A stretch of 10,299 nt of DNA from an uncultured Clostridia bacterium (GTDB lineage Bacteria; Bacillota; Clostridia; Oscillospirales; Oscillospiraceae). The position numbers were made by a program, and so were the translations under genes. The stretch lies in contig CAMVOG010000068.1 in the NCBI GenBank assembly GCA_947169005.1, forward strand, positions 1-10,299, read 5' to 3'. The notes beneath the pieces were generated by a model that was not told where the DNA came from, searched no databases, and saw only the letters and a list, made by a program, of their open reading frames with translations. This document shows, in pieces, positions 7,970-10,299 of the stretch (its first letter is position 1; the number at the start of each line of letters is the position of its first letter).

Positions 7970-8833
7970 ATGGCGCTTTTCACAAAGAAGGAAAAGAAAG
8001 AGCAGGAGCCTCAGTATTACACCTCAGCAACCAATATGCCGACATATAACTATCGGGTATACCATATGAAGCCGCTGGAGAAAGCGCTTTACTTCCTATT
8101 GGCCTTCGCGGTCGGCGCTGCGGTGGGCTATCTCTTTTACGGCGGGATCGGCAAGGACGAATTCGGCAGGCCCACGACCGTGACCTGGGTTTTGAATATC
8201 CTCATTCCCCTGGTCATCGGGATCATCGCCGGCATCCTGTTTATCCCCATGCGTACCAAGTCGATCGTTGCCAAGAAGCGGCTGCAGTTGAACAGACAGT
8301 TCAGAGATATGCTGGACACGCTGACCACGGCCATGGGCGCGGGCAAAAACGTGAACGATTCCTTCCAATCCACCTACCAGGATCTGAAAATCCAATATGA
8401 GGACGACGCTTTTATCCTCAAAGAGCTGGAGGTGATCCTCTCCGGCATCCAGAACAACGTGCCCATAGAGGAGCTGCTTGAGGACTTTGGAAGACGCAGC
8501 GACATAGACGACATTGAGAGCTTCGCCCATGTTTTTGCGATCTCCTATCGGAAGGGCGGCAACATTCGGGACATCATCCGCAATACGCACAGCATTTTGA
8601 GCGACAAAATGGAGATCAAGGAGGATATCGAAACCCTCGTGACCTCCAATAAGCTGGAACAGAACATCATGGTGGTCATGCCGATCATCCTTGTGGGGAT
8701 GATCAAGCTCCTCAGTCCGGACTTCGCCGCCAACTTTGTTTCTCCCGCCGGGATCGCCGCCACGACCGTGAGCCTTGTGATCTTTGTCATCGCCTACCTG
8801 GTCGGGAAAAAGGTCCTGAGTATCAACGCTTGA
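7970..8833 (+). CDS. tadB: TadB-like inner-membrane platform protein (T2SSF family)
   Basis: A 287-residue type II secretion F-family protein and one half of the Tad membrane platform on which TadA acts. Predicted layout: a charged cytosolic tail (1-35), membrane helices at about 39-57 and 72-92, a cytosolic four-helix T2SSF domain at about 108-230, and two closing helices at about 232-248 and 262-280. The segment FAISYRKGGNIRDIIRNT (189-206) is typical of TadB. The start at ATG 7970 is preferred because TGAGGAGG, which overlaps the tadA stop, lies five bases upstream. An in-frame GTG at 7946 would overlap tadA by 14 bases and has no good ribosome binding site. Close packing suggests coupled translation with tadA. 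Confidence 0.92.
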   Translation: MALFTKKEKKEQEPQYYTSATNMPTYNYRVYHMKPLEKALYFLLAFAVGAAVGYLFYGGIGKDEFGRPTTVTWVLNILIPLVIGIIAGILFIPMRTKSIVAKKRLQLNRQFRDMLDTLTTAMGAGKNVNDSFQSTYQDLKIQYEDDAFILKELEVILSGIQNNVPIEELLEDFGRRSDIDDIESFAHVFAISYRKGGNIRDIIRNTHSILSDKMEIKEDIETLVTSNKLEQNIMVVMPIILVGMIKLLSPDFAANFVSPAGIAATTVSLVIFVIAYLVGKKVLSINA

Positions 8834-8848
8834 TGGGGGGACGGAATC

Positions 8849-9733
8849 ATGGCAGCACTTGGTAATATAAGCGGGATGAACCTGCTTGTGATCGTACTCG
8901 GGGCGTTTTTCCTGGTGATCTGGCTGCTTCTCTATTTTCGCGGCCTGAAATACGCCTCTATGTTTGAGCCCCTTGACGGAAAGGAATTTCGTCTGAAGGA
9001 AATGTACGGGCTCGGCTATGCCCTGCTGGAGCTCTTCCATTATAAATATAAGAGCAAGAAGGACCGGACCCTGCGCCAGCAGTTGGAGATCCTGTACGGC
9101 AGCAAATACTGTGAGTATTATCTGCGGGTGGTCCATTCCCAGCAGTGGACCTTTGCCGCGACGGTTTTTCTCCTGGCCTTCGCCCTGTACGGGCTCAGCG
9201 CCGAGCCCGTGATCTTTCTCATCTTTCTGGTCTTTTCCTGGCTGGCCTACTATTATTTCGGGCGCGAGCCGAGCAAGAAGATCGAGCAGCGCTCGGAGGA
9301 GCTTTTGCAGGACTTCTGCGACGTGGTTTCCCAGCTTGCCCTGCTGACCAACGCCGGGCTCATCGTGCGGGAGGCCTGGCAAAACGTCGCGGCCAAGGGA
9401 AAGGGCACCATTTATGAGGAAATGCGCACCGCCGTGGATGAAATGAACAACGGCGTGGCCGAGGTAGACGCGATCTATAATTTCGGCAGCCGCTGCATGC
9501 TGCCGGAGATCAAGAAATTTACGTCCACGCTGATCCAGGGTATCTCCAAGGGCAACGCGGAGCTGGTGACGATGATCCAGGAGCAGAGCAAGGAGGTCTG
9601 GCAGCTCAAAAAGCAGTTGGTCCGCCGGGCGGGCGAAAAAGCGGCCAGCAAGCTGCTGGTCCCGATCCTCATCATGTTCCTGGGCATTCTGATCATCATC
9701 CTGGTGCCCATCTTCGCAAACATCGGCGCGTGA
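8849..9733 (+). CDS. tadC: TadC-like inner-membrane platform protein (T2SSF family)
   Basis: A 294-residue T2SSF-family partner of TadB. Membrane helices are expected at about 10-30, 100-116, 119-137 and 268-291, with the cytosolic T2SSF helical domain at about 150-260. Within it, VVSQLALLTNAGLIVREAW (159-177) and LIQGISKGNAEL (228-239) match the two helical-repeat signatures of TadC. The N-terminal cytosolic loop (about 31-98) is long and rich in Lys and Tyr. The gene starts 15 bases after the tadB stop; the upstream sequence is only a G-run (GGGGGGACGG), a weak ribosome binding site that may rely on re-initiation. It ends 76 bases before the pilin gene. Confidence 0.92.
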   Translation: MAALGNISGMNLLVIVLGAFFLVIWLLLYFRGLKYASMFEPLDGKEFRLKEMYGLGYALLELFHYKYKSKKDRTLRQQLEILYGSKYCEYYLRVVHSQQWTFAATVFLLAFALYGLSAEPVIFLIFLVFSWLAYYYFGREPSKKIEQRSEELLQDFCDVVSQLALLTNAGLIVREAWQNVAAKGKGTIYEEMRTAVDEMNNGVAEVDAIYNFGSRCMLPEIKKFTSTLIQGISKGNAELVTMIQEQSKEVWQLKKQLVRRAGEKAASKLLVPILIMFLGILIIILVPIFANIGA

Positions 9734-9809
9734 GGCGCCCCTTTATCCGGCTTCTATTTTATTGGACATAAAATACGCAGCAATTTTGTGAGAAAAGGAG
9801 GAAAATGAA

Positions 9810-10028
9810 ATGATGAATCTGATGTTCGCCCTCCAGCTTATGAAGGGCAAGGTGAGGAGCTTCTTCACCAAGGAGGACGGCGCCGTCGATATCGTGGCCA
9901 TCGTGGTCCTGATCGGCATCGCTGTCGCGCTGGCCGTTATCTTCAGAACGCAGATCCAGGGCCTCATCGAGAGACTGCTCGGAACTGTCGAGGATCAGGC
10001 AACGAATGCTGTTACCGGCGGCAACTGA
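9810..10028 (+). CDS. flp: Flp1-type type IVb pilin (probable major pilus subunit)
   Basis: A small 72-residue protein: a 24-residue basic leader (Lys12, Lys14, Arg16, Lys21) ending in EDG, then a hydrophobic helix at about 25-45 (AVDIVAIVVLIGIAVALAVIF) and a short amphipathic, polar tail starting RTQIQGLIERLL. This is the layout of Flp pilins, and the phrase LIG...IFRTQI resembles the Flp1-like domain of Clostridia. Cleavage would be expected after Gly24. Glu at +5 of the mature protein is missing: +5 is Val29, and the only acidic residue nearby is Asp27 at +3. A strong ribosome binding site AAGGAGG (9795-9801 region) lies eight bases before ATG 9810, stronger than those of its operon neighbours, as expected for an abundant subunit. 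A second ATG follows directly. No cysteine is present. Confidence 0.85.
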   Translation: MMNLMFALQLMKGKVRSFFTKEDGAVDIVAIVVLIGIAVALAVIFRTQIQGLIERLLGTVEDQATNAVTGGN

Positions 10029-10034
10029 GCCCCG

Positions 10035-10054
10035 GGGGAAGCGAAGGCTTCTCC
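10035..10054 (+). other. Hairpin 1 after the pilin gene
   Basis: GGGGAAGC (10035-10042), loop GAAG, and GCTTCTCC (10047-10054) pair over 8 bp with one G-U pair. It starts seven bases after the pilin stop codon and abuts the larger hairpin that follows. Confidence 0.55.
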
Positions 10055-10122
10055 GCGGCCAGGCGCCCCCTGCGGAGGCGGGAAACGCGCCCGCCTCCGC
10101 GCCCGCGGGGGCCGCGGGCCGC
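10055..10122 (+). other. Large GC-rich hairpin 2 between pilin and tadE-like genes
   Basis: The core is a perfect 11-bp stem, GCGGAGGCGGG (10072-10082) with CCCGCCTCCGC (10090-10100), and a seven-base loop AAACGCG. Outside it CCCCC (10066-10070) pairs with GGGGG (10107-10111), and GCGGCC (10055-10060) pairs with GGCCGC (10117-10122). That makes about 22 nearly all-GC pairs. No U-tract follows, so it does not look like a full intrinsic terminator. Partial attenuation, or protection of the upstream pilin mRNA from 3' decay, is more likely. This is inferred from structure and position only. Confidence 0.7.
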
Positions 10123-10157
10123 AAAGCGGAATGAGAAACAACATGGAGGGATAGCGT

Positions 10158-10299
10158 GTGAAAAGCTGGAGACGGCTGGTGAAAAATGAGCGTGGCGCAG
10201 TTCAGATCGTTGAGGCTGCTTTCATTTTCCCGATCATGTTTTTGATACTGATCGCCCTAATCTTTATGGGCACCGCCTTTTTTATGAACTCCCAGGGCA
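10158..10299 (+). CDS. TadE-like minor pseudopilin, 5' part only
   Basis: The first 47 residues are visible and the gene runs past the window end. The start is GTG 10158 with GGAGGG (10145-10150) seven bases upstream; an ATG at 10143 in the same frame meets a stop after three codons. The protein has a basic leader (KSWRRLVKNERGA), then AVQIVEAAF and a hydrophobic helix (about 20-42). This is the layout of TadE/TadG-like pseudopilins, minor proteins thought to prime or cap the Flp pilus. Glu19 is the expected conserved Glu, but it lies at +6 from Gly13 and +5 only if cleavage follows Ala14. It is likely co-transcribed with the pilin, behind the hairpins. The assignment to TadE in particular, rather than TadG or TadF, is uncertain. 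Confidence 0.8.
   Translation, partial: MKSWRRLVKNERGAVQIVEAAFIFPIMFLILIALIFMGTAFFMNSQG

Noticed and set aside
9805..9813. Two-codon minigene ATG-AAA-TGA overlapping the pilin start, and ATG-GAG-GGA-TAG at 10143-10154 before the tadE-like start
   Set aside because: Both overlap or abut the ribosome binding site too closely to be initiated well, and such short frames occur by chance in A/G-rich leaders.

Overview
The window looks like a chromosomal segment from a fairly GC-rich, Gram-positive member of the Clostridia (Oscillospirales-like). This placement is inference. It rests on strong AGGAGG-type ribosome binding sites, a Firmicutes-style sbcD-sbcC pair, an Flp1-type pilin and Tad genes with no secretin gene in view. 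No ribosomal RNA or other taxonomic marker is present apart from a partial tRNA.

Layout. (1) 1-93: the 3' part of tRNA-Trp (anticodon CCA, CCA tail encoded) and a hairpin terminator. (2) 137-4035: sbcD and sbcC, the two subunits of the SbcCD (Mre11-Rad50 type) DNA end-processing nuclease, coupled by an ATGA overlap. (3) 4154-5296: a single XRE-family helix-turn-helix regulator with a long helical C-terminal region. It has its own extended -10 promoter and ends at a strong terminator (5391-5434). (4) 5297-5640: an intergenic region that becomes AT-rich after the terminator and holds candidate promoters for the next operon. (5) 5641 to the window end: the start of a Tad/Flp type IVb pilus operon, in the order tadZ (cpaE-like), tadA (cpaF), tadB, tadC, an Flp1-type pilin, and a TadE-like pseudopilin cut by the window edge.

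How the pilus genes fit together: TadZ is expected to place the machine in the cell. TadA is the hexameric motor ATPase. TadB and TadC form the inner-membrane platform. The 72-residue Flp protein is the probable major subunit, and the TadE-like protein is a minor pseudopilin. The prepilin peptidase and any remaining pseudopilins are not in the window and may lie downstream.

The most unusual points are a TadZ that has lost both lysines of the deviant Walker A motif and the receiver phospho-acceptor; pilin-like proteins whose cleavage-site context departs from the usual Gly | +5 Glu rule; and a very stable, GC-rich, U-tract-free double hairpin between the pilin gene and the tadE-like gene. I see no CRISPR array, insertion sequence or defence system, and nothing that clearly amounts to an undescribed system.
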